6,277 nucleotides of DNA from JBMSHD01 sp049416425. Its GTDB lineage: Bacteria > Pseudomonadota > Gammaproteobacteria > Francisellales > Francisellaceae. This document shows positions 1 to 5,498 of this stretch, piece after piece. Position 1 is the first letter of the stretch. The number at the start of each line of letters is the position of its first letter. The DNA lies in the NCBI GenBank assembly GCA_049416425.1, contig JBMSHD010000119.1:1-6277 (forward strand), given 5' to 3'. The notes below the pieces were generated by a model. The model searched no databases. It saw only the letters and a list, made by a program, of their open reading frames with translations, and was not told the DNA's origin. The position numbers and the translations under genes are program-made.

Positions 1-98
1 ACGTGAAAAAAGAGTATTTTGATGAACATTTAATCAATAATTTACCAACTTGGGTGAAGCCCTATTTTCAAAAAGTCGATATTCTGGTGATGAAATGA
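1..98 (+). CDS. C-terminal end of an unidentified upstream protein (partial)
   Basis: An open frame enters from the left edge (first full codon at 3) and runs 31 codons to TGA at 96-98. The visible end contains the segment LPTWVKPYFQKVDILVMK, which I do not recognise as any family. It is taken as a real coding end because its stop overlaps the ATG of the next gene in an ATGA arrangement (95-98), which is typical of translationally coupled genes in one operon. The GTG at position 3 is probably an internal valine codon rather than a start, but the window does not show enough to exclude a short gene beginning there. Function unknown. Confidence 0.6.
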   Translation, partial: VKKEYFDEHLINNLPTWVKPYFQKVDILVMK

Positions 99-877
99 GG
101 CTTGAGTATAGACGATTTTCACTATTATGGATCTTTATTGGCAATTGCTTTTTGCTACTGGTAATGGCCATGTTTATAAGAGACCACGACTCAATTCCAG
201 CGGGCGCCACATTTGGTTATAAATATACCTTGCAATTGAGCACGATTGCAGCGGACACATCTAAAGACGTCGTAAAATCGGTGAAAGAAACACCGGAAAA
301 AAGCCAGAAGATACTATCGCAACAAAAAGCAGAGTCGCAAAAATCTGCTGATGTGCCGTCGATAAAAAAGGATGTGATCTCAAAAGTGGACAAAGTTCAG
401 AAAAAAACCATGTCAGCCATGACAAACAAGCAGGAGAAGACACGAAAGATCTCGGTGAAAAAACCAGAAAAGGCAGCCGTAGTGGCGGCAAAAAAAATGC
501 CCAATCGACCTGAGAGACGTCCGCTATCTGATCATGTGTCTCCCGAGACATTCAAAGGCAGTCAGAAAAATGGTCTGGGTGGTGACTCAGATGTGGCGCC
601 TGATTATACTCAGCGTGTGCTGATCTATCTTCAGCGATTTAAATATTATCCGCCGCTGGCCTTAAAAAGAGGCATGGTTGGGCGTGCGGAAGTGGTGTTG
701 ACGATTGACTGCCAGGGGAATTTAATCGGTTATAAAATAACCCACTCTACAGGATCTTCTGTTTTAGATGAAGCCGTTACCATCATGCTTAAAAATGCCG
801 GAAGGCTTCCGACTGATAAGCGTTGTCAGGGTAGTACTCACATAAGCATTCCAGTGATTTTTCAGTTGGAGAAATAA
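95..877 (+). CDS. TonB-family energy transducer, Lys-rich periplasmic linker
   Basis: TonB-type proteins carry proton-motive energy from an ExbB/ExbD complex in the inner membrane to outer-membrane receptors. From the ATG at 95 the protein is 260 aa. It has a short basic cytoplasmic start (MRLEYRR), one membrane anchor at about residues 8-28, a long periplasmic linker at about 55-145 very rich in Lys, Ser and Gln, and a TonB C-terminal domain at about 168-258. That domain shows YPP (185-187), GRAEVVLTIDCQGN and LDEAV, the usual YP..A / G.v.v...i...G / S.G...LD pattern. The ATG is preferred over an upstream TTG at 50 because it overlaps the preceding stop as ATGA and has GGTGA four bases upstream. 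The linker is Lys-rich rather than the usual Pro-rich X-Pro repeats. The domain has two cysteines (C206, C244) that could pair in the periplasm. No exbB or exbD is visible. A TolA-like role is an alternative. The family call is good; the transported substrate is unknown. Confidence 0.82.
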   Translation: MRLEYRRFSLLWIFIGNCFLLLVMAMFIRDHDSIPAGATFGYKYTLQLSTIAADTSKDVVKSVKETPEKSQKILSQQKAESQKSADVPSIKKDVISKVDKVQKKTMSAMTNKQEKTRKISVKKPEKAAVVAAKKMPNRPERRPLSDHVSPETFKGSQKNGLGGDSDVAPDYTQRVLIYLQRFKYYPPLALKRGMVGRAEVVLTIDCQGNLIGYKITHSTGSSVLDEAVTIMLKNAGRLPTDKRCQGSTHISIPVIFQLEK

Positions 878-894
878 AAAGTTCAGTGATTTTT

Positions 895-909
895 TCGTGT
901 TTATCACGA
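895..909 (+). other. Small hairpin after the tonB-like gene
   Basis: TCGTG (895-899) and CACGA (905-909) form a perfect 5-bp stem with a 5-nt loop, 17 bases after the tonB-like stop codon. No T-run follows it on the plus strand; the T-run lies before it. It is therefore not a standard intrinsic terminator and may be a transcript-end structure or chance. Confidence 0.25.
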
Positions 910-961
910 TACGGATCGGGAGTGAAAAATTAATGAATTGTGGTCAAATGGCTGATTCGGC

Positions 962-989
962 GTGACATTATGTCTGGATTAATTATACT
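962..989 (+). promoter_or_regulatory. Candidate sigma70 promoter for the MFS gene
   Basis: GTGACA at 962-967 (one mismatch to TTGACA) and TATACT at 984-989 (one mismatch to TATAAT) are separated by 16 bp. Transcription would begin near 996, giving a leader of about 25 nt to the ATG at 1020. It sits in the only gap between the tonB-like gene and the transporter gene, so the transporter can be transcribed separately. Confidence 0.55.
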
Positions 990-1019
990 GACTTTAGTAT
1001 TAAACATTATTGATTTATT

Positions 1020-2267
1020 ATGTCTGATAAAAATCATAAAGTTATCCTGGCCTGGTTCGTCTGGTTCTTGGCCGCTTTGTTTTACGCGTTGGATTACTTT
1101 CAACATACGGCGCCGAGTGTGCTGTTAAAACCGATTGCGCTTTCCATGGATATTGGAATCAATCAAGTGGCTTCGGCCATGGCAATTTATTTTCCCGTCT
1201 ATGCCATCTCGCAGATGCCAGCCGGTATGCTTTTGGATCGCTATGGCTGCAAGTGGACGCTGAGTCTGTCTTGTCTTATTATGAGTGCCGGAATACTTGC
1301 CTTTGCGCTTGAACATTCGATGGTTATGCTGTGGAGTGGAAGAATACTGGTTGCCATCGGTTCGGCTTTTGCTTTTTTGGGTGCCTTGAAAGTTGCCTCC
1401 GATGTACTGCCTAAAAAAGCCTTTCCCATTGCCGTAGGGTTGACCAATACCATCGGTGTCTGCGGAGGGATATTTGGTCAAGTGCTGCTTGAGTATTTTA
1501 TCGAGAGGCTGACTTGGGAGGGAGCGCTTTGGTTAATCGGTTTTATTGGCATCGGCTATTCACTGATATTATTTTTGTTGGTCAGACCCAGGCAGTTTTT
1601 TGCCGATACCGCAAGAGTTGCCAAGAAATTCAGCTGGCATGATATAATGATCTTAAAATCATGGCGATTATGGCTTATTGCTCTCTATGCCGGCATTATG
1701 GTAGGAACGGTGGTCAATGCCTTCTCAGAGCTCTATGATGTCGTCTTTCTGGAGTATACCTATCACTTAAGTGCGGAAACGGCCGCCTCCATCAGTGCCT
1801 GTATTTTCTTCGGCATCGCCGTGGGCGGTCCGTTACATGGTGTTATTGCCAATTTTATCAAGAGTAAAAAACTGTGGATGATCATTGCCAACGCTGCCAC
1901 CATCGTACTGTTTAGCATGATTATTTTGTTCTCTGGCATCCTCTCGATTATCGAGCTGTATTTTATGTATTTTATGCTTGGTTTTTTTGTCTCCAGCATG
2001 CTTCTGGCATTTGCGGTTGTCGATGAAATTTTTCCAAGAAAAGTCCATGGCACCGTGCTGGCCGTAGTCAATATGACGATTGGCATCGCGGCAGCTATTT
2101 TTCAGCATGTGGTGGGGTTTGTCAGCGAATATGTCAACGGTGGTGATATTCGTATCATTCATAACCCTCATACCTATGTTATCTCATTTGTGATTCTTCT
2201 GGTGCCACTTATAGCCAGCTTTTTCATGATTACGCTGGTGACAACAAAGGGCAGCGTTAAATCTTAA
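1020..2267 (+). CDS. Major facilitator superfamily (MFS) transporter, 12 TM
   Basis: This is an inner-membrane secondary transporter of 415 aa, the normal size for a 12-helix MFS protein, with hydrophobic helices along its whole length and a central loop at about residues 190-212. The loop between helices 2 and 3 has the MFS signature G-x-x-x-D-R-x-G (G69, D73, R74, G76). A second conserved segment near helix 10-11 reads EIFPRKVHGTVLAVVN (336-351). The first helix contains FYALDYFQHTAPSV (21-34). From memory this resembles a motif in MFS proteins of intracellular gammaproteobacteria such as the Pht-type transporters of Legionella, but I could not test that. The start at 1020 is chosen because it gives a complete first helix. 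It lacks a Shine-Dalgarno sequence, and the leader is AT-rich. Substrate unknown; an amino acid, organic anion or nucleoside are all open. It is convergent with mnmE, with a shared hairpin between them. Confidence 0.85.
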   Translation: MSDKNHKVILAWFVWFLAALFYALDYFQHTAPSVLLKPIALSMDIGINQVASAMAIYFPVYAISQMPAGMLLDRYGCKWTLSLSCLIMSAGILAFALEHSMVMLWSGRILVAIGSAFAFLGALKVASDVLPKKAFPIAVGLTNTIGVCGGIFGQVLLEYFIERLTWEGALWLIGFIGIGYSLILFLLVRPRQFFADTARVAKKFSWHDIMILKSWRLWLIALYAGIMVGTVVNAFSELYDVVFLEYTYHLSAETAASISACIFFGIAVGGPLHGVIANFIKSKKLWMIIANAATIVLFSMIILFSGILSIIELYFMYFMLGFFVSSMLLAFAVVDEIFPRKVHGTVLAVVNMTIGIAAAIFQHVVGFVSEYVNGGDIRIIHNPHTYVISFVILLVPLIASFFMITLVTTKGSVKS

Positions 2268-2275
2268 GTGACAAT

Positions 2276-2312
2276 AAAATAGCCTTCGTCTGTAGTCAGG
2301 CAGTGCTATTTT
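2276..2312. terminator. Symmetric hairpin, probable bidirectional terminator
   Basis: AAAATAGC (2276-2283) and GCTATTTT (2305-2312) form a perfect 8-bp inverted repeat around a 21-nt loop. The loop can fold further through CTG (2290-2292) and CAG (2297-2299). Read on either strand, the stem ends in four T residues, and it sits between two convergent genes, as expected of a shared terminator. It begins 9 bases after the MFS stop. On the minus strand the mnmE TAG stop (2308-2306) lies inside the stem. The stem is AT-rich and the loop large, so efficiency may be modest. Confidence 0.6.
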
Positions 2313-3658
2313 CCAATACAAAAGCTGCTGAATATCTTGCCCAACAGATCATCAGAGCTAAATTCTCCGGTGATGCTGGAGAGTTCATTTTGAGCCAGTT
2401 TCAGCTCCTCGGCCAATAATTCGCCATCCCTGTTTTCAAGGTGAACGCCGGCGTTATCAAGGTGTTGTTGAGCATCGGTTAAAGCCGTGATATGACGCTT
2501 TCTGGCGCTGAAAATCCCTTCGCTGGTCTGTTTAAATCCGATGCTATCAAGAAGATGTTCTTTGAGAGCATCTATTCCAGTGTGATCTTTGGCCGAAATA
2601 TAGAGGTGATTGCCATGATTGATAGGGTTGGCTGAGGCAAGAAGATCGACTTTATTGTAGACATAAGTGATGGGAATATGTTTTGGAATATGCGCGAAAA
2701 ACTCTGGTTCCAAGTCTTGAATGTCATGATCAATCGTGTCGCGAATGTCGGCGACTAAAAGGATATGATCAGCCGCTTTGATAGCATTTAAGGCGCGTTT
2801 GACGCCCTCGGTTTCGATGATATCTTCACTGACTCTAAGTCCTGCCGTGTCGATGATATGCATGGGAATGCCATTGATTTGAATATATTCCTTGAGCGTA
2901 TCACGGGTTGTGCCTTCAATGTCGGTGACGATTGCTGAGTCTTTCCCAGATAAGGCATTAAGCAGGCTCGATTTGCCGGCATTTGGTTTTCCGGCAATAA
3001 CAATTTCAACCCCTTCTCTTAAGAGTGCTCCTTGTTGAGAGGTGCCCAGTGTGTTGTTTAGTGAAATTTTGACGGTGTTAAGCTGATTTAAAATGGCATT
3101 GTCGGCCAGAAAATCAATTTCTTCTTCGGGGAAATCGATGGCAGCTTCAACATGCACTCTTAGTGTGATTAACTGTTCAAGCAGGTTATCGATGTATTTG
3201 GAAAACGCACCCTGAAGGCTGCGTGAGGCGGATTTTGCCGCCTGTTCAGATGAAGCGTCAATTAAATCGGCGATGGCTTCAGCCTGTGCCAGATCGATTT
3301 TATCATTGAGATAGGCGCGTTGTGAAAACTCACCGGGTGTGGCCATTCTTGCACCGTGTTCGATCACCTGCTGCAAGATCATGTTTAAGATAACCGGGCC
3401 GCCATGACCTTGAAGTTCGATAATATCCTCACCGGTGAAAGAGTGAGGTGCCTGAAAATAAAGTACGATACCCTCATCGAGCACATTGTTATCCCTATCA
3501 TAAAAAGGCTGGTAATGGGCATGACGTGGAATAAGTGCGGTCTGTGTGATTTTTTGCCCGATTTCCCTGGCCTTTGTTCCGGAAATACGGATTATTCCGA
3601 CACCGCCTCGTCCGGGTGCTGTAGCAATGGCGGCGATGGTATCCTGTTTAAATAGCAT
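2306..3658 (-). CDS. mnmE: tRNA uridine-5-carboxymethylaminomethyl modification GTPase MnmE
   Basis: MnmE (TrmE) works with MnmG to install the carboxymethylaminomethyl group on wobble U34 of certain tRNAs, using 5,10-methylene-THF and GTP hydrolysis. The protein is 450 aa, the normal length. It has an N-terminal tetrahydrofolate-binding domain (about 1-120) starting with DTIAAIATAPGRGGVGIIRISG, a helical domain, and an inserted G domain (about 215-380). The G domain shows G1 GKPNAGKS (223-230), G2 EGTTRD (248-253), G3 DTAG (270-273), G4 NKVD (335-338) and SAK (355-357). The invariant C-terminal CIGK (447-450) holds the cysteine typical of active enzymes. All key motifs are intact. The ATG has no clear Shine-Dalgarno sequence but fits the family's start. 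The usual gammaproteobacterial neighbour yidC is not adjacent; the next gene upstream is a 71-aa membrane protein 171 bp away. Its stop lies inside the shared terminator hairpin. Confidence 0.98.
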   Translation of the reverse strand: MLFKQDTIAAIATAPGRGGVGIIRISGTKAREIGQKITQTALIPRHAHYQPFYDRDNNVLDEGIVLYFQAPHSFTGEDIIELQGHGGPVILNMILQQVIEHGARMATPGEFSQRAYLNDKIDLAQAEAIADLIDASSEQAAKSASRSLQGAFSKYIDNLLEQLITLRVHVEAAIDFPEEEIDFLADNAILNQLNTVKISLNNTLGTSQQGALLREGVEIVIAGKPNAGKSSLLNALSGKDSAIVTDIEGTTRDTLKEYIQINGIPMHIIDTAGLRVSEDIIETEGVKRALNAIKAADHILLVADIRDTIDHDIQDLEPEFFAHIPKHIPITYVYNKVDLLASANPINHGNHLYISAKDHTGIDALKEHLLDSIGFKQTSEGIFSARKRHITALTDAQQHLDNAGVHLENRDGELLAEELKLAQNELSSITGEFSSDDLLGKIFSSFCIGK

Positions 3659-3684
3659 AGAAAGAATGCACTGATTTTTTAATT

Positions 3685-3690
3685 ATTATA
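3685..3690 (-). promoter_or_regulatory. Candidate -10 element for mnmE
   Basis: The minus strand reads a perfect TATAAT here, 26 bases before the mnmE ATG at 3658, which would give a leader of about 20 nt. No good -35 lies at 16-18 bp. The nearest match, TTGACT (minus strand, 3720-3715), is 24 bp away, which is too far for a standard pair. It is plausible because of its position in front of mnmE, but weak. Confidence 0.35.
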
Positions 3691-3725
3691 TTCCATTTTT
3701 CAGGCTGACTGTAGAGTCAACGTAG

Positions 3726-3742
3726 AAAATGAGGTGCATTTT
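3726..3742. terminator. Weak AT-rich hairpin downstream of the 71-aa gene
   Basis: AAAATG (3726-3731) and CATTTT (3737-3742) form a 6-bp stem with a 5-nt loop. On the minus strand it lies about 90 bases after the stop of the 71-aa gene and ends in four T residues. On the plus strand it ends in seven T residues but has no gene in front of it. The stem is nearly all A/T, so termination is doubtful. The rest of the 3659-3829 gap shows only the mnmE upstream elements. Confidence 0.25.
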
Positions 3743-3829
3743 TTTGTGAGAATAGAATGAGAGCAGCGGTAGCCAGGTTATAATGGCGTAGTAGTTGATT
3801 TGTTCGTATTTGGGAAATAAAAAGCAGGA

Positions 3830-4045
3830 TCATGCCTCGTGGTCAATGGTGCGGCCTCTGCCAGACTGTCCATTTGATCTGTTACCTGGGGCTTGATGAA
3901 AGTGCTTGACAGTAACGGGTTTCAGGCGTTTTTGCATCAGCCATGCATAGGCGATAAAACCAATGGCGGCAACGGCGACAAGTGGCAGCATCAGCATCGA
4001 GAGCATAATAAGCACCATAAGATGAAGTGGGCTGAGTTTTTTCAT
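3830..4045 (-). CDS. Small single-pass membrane protein, function unknown
   Basis: This is a 71-aa protein with a basic start (MKKLSPLH), one long hydrophobic segment at about residues 9-36 (MVLIMLSMLMLPLVAVAAIGF...AYAWLM), then a basic, hydrophilic tail of about 35 aa ending GQSGRGRTIDHEA. The helix-then-basic-tail layout suggests an inner-membrane protein with the tail in the cytoplasm. I recognise no family. The ATG at 4045 is chosen over an in-frame start at 4096 because GGAG (minus strand, 4055-4052) sits six bases before it and the longer form would put a polar extension ahead of the membrane segment. It faces away from the 115-aa secreted protein gene and shares its upstream region. 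mnmE follows on the same strand after 171 bp. It is likely a real gene given the ribosome binding site and sensible topology. Confidence 0.65.
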   Translation of the reverse strand: MKKLSPLHLMVLIMLSMLMLPLVAVAAIGFIAYAWLMQKRLKPVTVKHFHQAPGNRSNGQSGRGRTIDHEA

Positions 4046-4184
4046 AACGGGCTCCAAGGTGTTGTTAAATTTATCAATTGGTATGATTTTAGCCAATTTA
4101 TGCTGTAAAGAAAATAGTCAGATGCAAAAAAAATGGATAATATAGATATAAATTAAGTCAGAACTTAAAGTATAAGGACGGCAG
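4046..4184. promoter_or_regulatory. Divergent AT-rich intergenic region with inverted repeat TTAAGT-CAGA-ACTTAA
   Basis: These 139 bp separate the two divergent small envelope genes and must hold both promoters. On the plus strand, TAATAT (4138-4143) is a possible -10, with TAGTCA (4115-4120) 17 bp upstream as a poor -35. On the minus strand, TTGGCT (4095-4090) and TAAATT (4072-4067) form a weak pair at 17 bp. TTAAGT (4153-4158) and ACTTAA (4163-4168) form a perfect 6-bp inverted repeat with a 4-nt spacer, just downstream of the AT-rich core and 16 bases before the plus-strand ATG. It could be an operator or a leader hairpin. AAGGA (4174-4178) is the ribosome binding site of the plus-strand gene. 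Promoter calls are tentative. Confidence 0.35.
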
Positions 4185-4532
4185 ATGAAAAAAATTTTGC
4201 TTATAGGGGCTCTTATGGCTGTATTTGGCTTCGTATATGCGGCAGATAATCAGATCGCTGACAAGACACAGACAGCGCAATCTTGTGCAACGACAGACAA
4301 TGGATGCAGCGGAAACTGGGAATTATTTAAATCAGGTTGGAGTGATATGGCGTCCGCGACTTCAAATACCGCAAAAAATACGGCAGATCAGGCGGCTAAG
4401 TACGCCAAAACAGGTTGGCAGAAGACGAAAGAGACGACAATGAATATGTATGATAAAGTCGATGATTATTTTGCCGATAAAGAAAAAGTTGAGGCAGATC
4501 AACAGCCATCGGAAAAGGAGGGTAATGCGTAG
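4185..4532 (+). CDS. Secreted Ala/Lys-rich helical protein, function unknown
   Basis: This is a 115-aa protein with a clear Sec signal peptide: MKK, a hydrophobic core at residues 4-18 and a likely cut after VYA or VYAA (residues 19-20). The mature part is hydrophilic. It begins with a short segment holding two cysteines (C34, C41), which could form a disulfide. An amphipathic helical stretch follows (about 45-100), rich in Ala, Lys, Thr and Asp, with loosely repeated AK/W/Y spacing (GNWELFKSGW, AAKYAKTGWQKTKE), then an acidic tail. The helical part resembles LEA-like or apolipoprotein-like proteins in composition only; I assign no family. AAGGA six bases before the ATG supports the start. 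It is divergent from the 71-aa membrane gene, and hpf follows 144 bp downstream. It is probably a periplasmic protein, perhaps stress-related, but that is inference. Confidence 0.72.
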   Translation: MKKILLIGALMAVFGFVYAADNQIADKTQTAQSCATTDNGCSGNWELFKSGWSDMASATSNTAKNTADQAAKYAKTGWQKTKETTMNMYDKVDDYFADKEKVEADQQPSEKEGNA

Positions 4533-4562
4533 CTTGTCTCGCTTAAAAGCACTGGTTTTTTT
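4532..4562 (+). terminator. Weak terminator candidate after the 115-aa gene
   Basis: GCTT (4532-4535) can pair with AAGC (4547-4550), and a run of seven T residues begins six bases later (4556-4562). The stem is short and the gap before the T-run is long, so this is a poor intrinsic terminator. It is listed because the T-run sits directly after the stop codon and before hpf. A direct repeat AAAAGCACT (4545-4553 and 4568-4576) flanks the T-run. Confidence 0.25.
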
Positions 4563-4634
4563 GTGAAAAAAGCACTAAGGTAATAGTTATAGATAACAAC
4601 AACCATGAACCTGTGCTGATCTTAAATAATAATG

Positions 4635-4672
4635 ATGTCAGGCACAGTGACATGCAACCAGACGGAGGTCAC
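4635..4672 (+). promoter_or_regulatory. hpf ribosome binding site within two mutually exclusive hairpins
   Basis: GGAGG at 4664-4668 is a strong Shine-Dalgarno sequence eight bases before the hpf ATG at 4677, and it decides that start over an in-frame ATG at 4632. Just upstream, ATGTCA (4635-4640) pairs perfectly with TGACAT (4648-4653) around a 7-nt loop. Alternatively, GTGAC (4647-4651) pairs with GTCAC (4668-4672), placing the Shine-Dalgarno sequence in the loop and its last G in the stem. The two folds share 4648-4651 and cannot coexist. The pairing is visible in the sequence; any regulatory effect is inference. Confidence 0.4.
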
Positions 4673-4676
4673 ACTT

Positions 4677-5018
4677 ATGCAAATCCAACTCACCGGTCGC
4701 CATCTTGATATCACCCCTTCAATGAAGCAATATGTTGAGGACAAGCTCAGTAAGCTTAGGAATCATTTCGATCAGATTCTGGTGTTGAAAGTCATCTTGA
4801 GTGTCGAGCGGGAAAAACAGATTGCCGAGGCAATTATCAACGCTCCGGGCTGCGAGTTTGTGGCAAAAGCCGATGCAACGGATATGTACGCGGCAATCGA
4901 TTCTCTGCAGGACAAGCTGGATGCTCAGATCAGAAAGCATAAGCAGAAGCTCAAATCTCATCGTAATGGACAGGATCGTGCTGATATTGAAGAGGCATTG
5001 ACTGAGTCTGAAGAGTAG
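4677..5018 (+). CDS. hpf: Ribosome hibernation promoting factor, short form
   Basis: HPF (the RaiA/YfiA family, once called sigma-54 modulation protein) binds the 30S decoding region and promotes formation of inactive ribosome dimers when growth slows. The protein is 113 aa. The start MQIQLTGRHLDITPSMKQYVEDKLSKLRNHF and the segment DATDMYAAIDSLQDKLDAQIRKHKQK (66-91) match the family closely. An acidic tail of about 18 aa follows (to TESEE). It lacks the extra C-terminal dimerisation domain of long HPF, so it is the short proteobacterial type. The ATG at 4677 is chosen because of GGAGG eight bases upstream and the exact family N-terminus. ptsN starts 21 bases after its TAG stop, consistent with one transcript. 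The usual rpoN neighbour is not upstream; a gene for a secreted protein is there instead. Confidence 0.95.
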   Translation: MQIQLTGRHLDITPSMKQYVEDKLSKLRNHFDQILVLKVILSVEREKQIAEAIINAPGCEFVAKADATDMYAAIDSLQDKLDAQIRKHKQKLKSHRNGQDRADIEEALTESEE

Positions 5019-5039
5019 ACAGATCCTGATTTTCTCCAC

Positions 5040-5498
5040 ATGAATTTTCTTTCTCCTTTTATCACCCGATCTCGCTTCTTGAGTAATGCCGCATTGCAGA
5101 GTCAAAAGCGCGTCTTTGAAGTCTTGAGTAATCTTCTGTCAGATTCTGAAGATGCGCTAAGCAGTGACTTTATCTATCAAAAACTCTATGAGCGTGAACG
5201 AATCGGCTCCACAGCTGTTGGCAGGGGCGTGGTGGTGCCTCATTGCCGAATTGAAAATCTAAGCATCACTAAAATGGCGGTACTGACGCTGAGTGAGCCG
5301 ATGGCTTATGAAAATGCAGAAGAAGGAGTCGATATTTTTATCGCCGTTATCTTTCCACTTCACATACAGAATATCCATCATCAATTTATGACGGCACTGG
5401 TTTCTTTTTTAAAAACCGATGGCATGTTAACGAAAATCCGTGCAGCCGAATCGAATGAAGCACTGTATGACATCTTCGCAGAAAAAACCGTTATTTAA
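5040..5498 (+). CDS. ptsN: Nitrogen-PTS EIIA component (EIIA-Ntr)
   Basis: EIIA-Ntr receives phosphate from NPr on a histidine and acts as a regulator, in other species of potassium transport, stress and nitrogen responses, rather than in sugar uptake. The protein is 152 aa, the normal length. The core reads ERERIGSTAVGRGVVVPHCRIENL. The expected phospho-acceptor is H68 in VPH, but the residue after it is Cys (C69), where Gly or Ala is usual. FPLHIQNIHHQFMTALVSFL (105-124) and a C-terminal EALYDIF segment match the rest of the fold. There is no good Shine-Dalgarno sequence before the ATG at 5040; translation is probably coupled to hpf, whose stop is 21 bases upstream. The gene is in the same frame as hpf with only the TAG between. 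Its 3' end overlaps the kinase gene by 32 bp. Confidence 0.93.
   Translation: MNFLSPFITRSRFLSNAALQSQKRVFEVLSNLLSDSEDALSSDFIYQKLYERERIGSTAVGRGVVVPHCRIENLSITKMAVLTLSEPMAYENAEEGVDIFIAVIFPLHIQNIHHQFMTALVSFLKTDGMLTKIRAAESNEALYDIFAEKTVI

Noticed and set aside
261..551. A 96-aa minus-strand open frame opposite the TonB-like linker
   Set aside because: It is a mirror of the Lys-rich coding sequence (Lys codons read as Phe/Leu/Ser on the other strand) with no ribosome binding site.
940..1128. A 62-aa plus-strand open frame overlapping the MFS start
   Set aside because: Its second half is the MFS gene read in another frame, it has no ribosome binding site, and the in-phase MFS frame is far longer and clearly conserved.
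3404..3655. An 83-aa plus-strand open frame inside mnmE
   Set aside because: It is fully antisense to the conserved N-terminal domain of MnmE and has no supporting signals.
3779..3784. Perfect plus-strand TATAAT
   Set aside because: It has no -35 at a usable distance, and only sequence antisense to the 71-aa gene lies downstream.
4545..4576. Direct repeat AAAAGCACT as a possible attachment site or mobile-element duplication
   Set aside because: It is only 9 bp, is A-rich, encloses just 14 bases and has no element between the copies.
4641..4656. A sigma54-like site (GG...GC) upstream of hpf
   Set aside because: GG at 4641-4642 and GC at 4654-4655 are separated by 11 bases instead of the required 10, and the -12 half reads ATGCA, not TTGCA.
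4719..5105. A 128-aa minus-strand open frame opposite hpf and ptsN
   Set aside because: It lies antisense to well-conserved hpf and shows no domain or start signal of its own.
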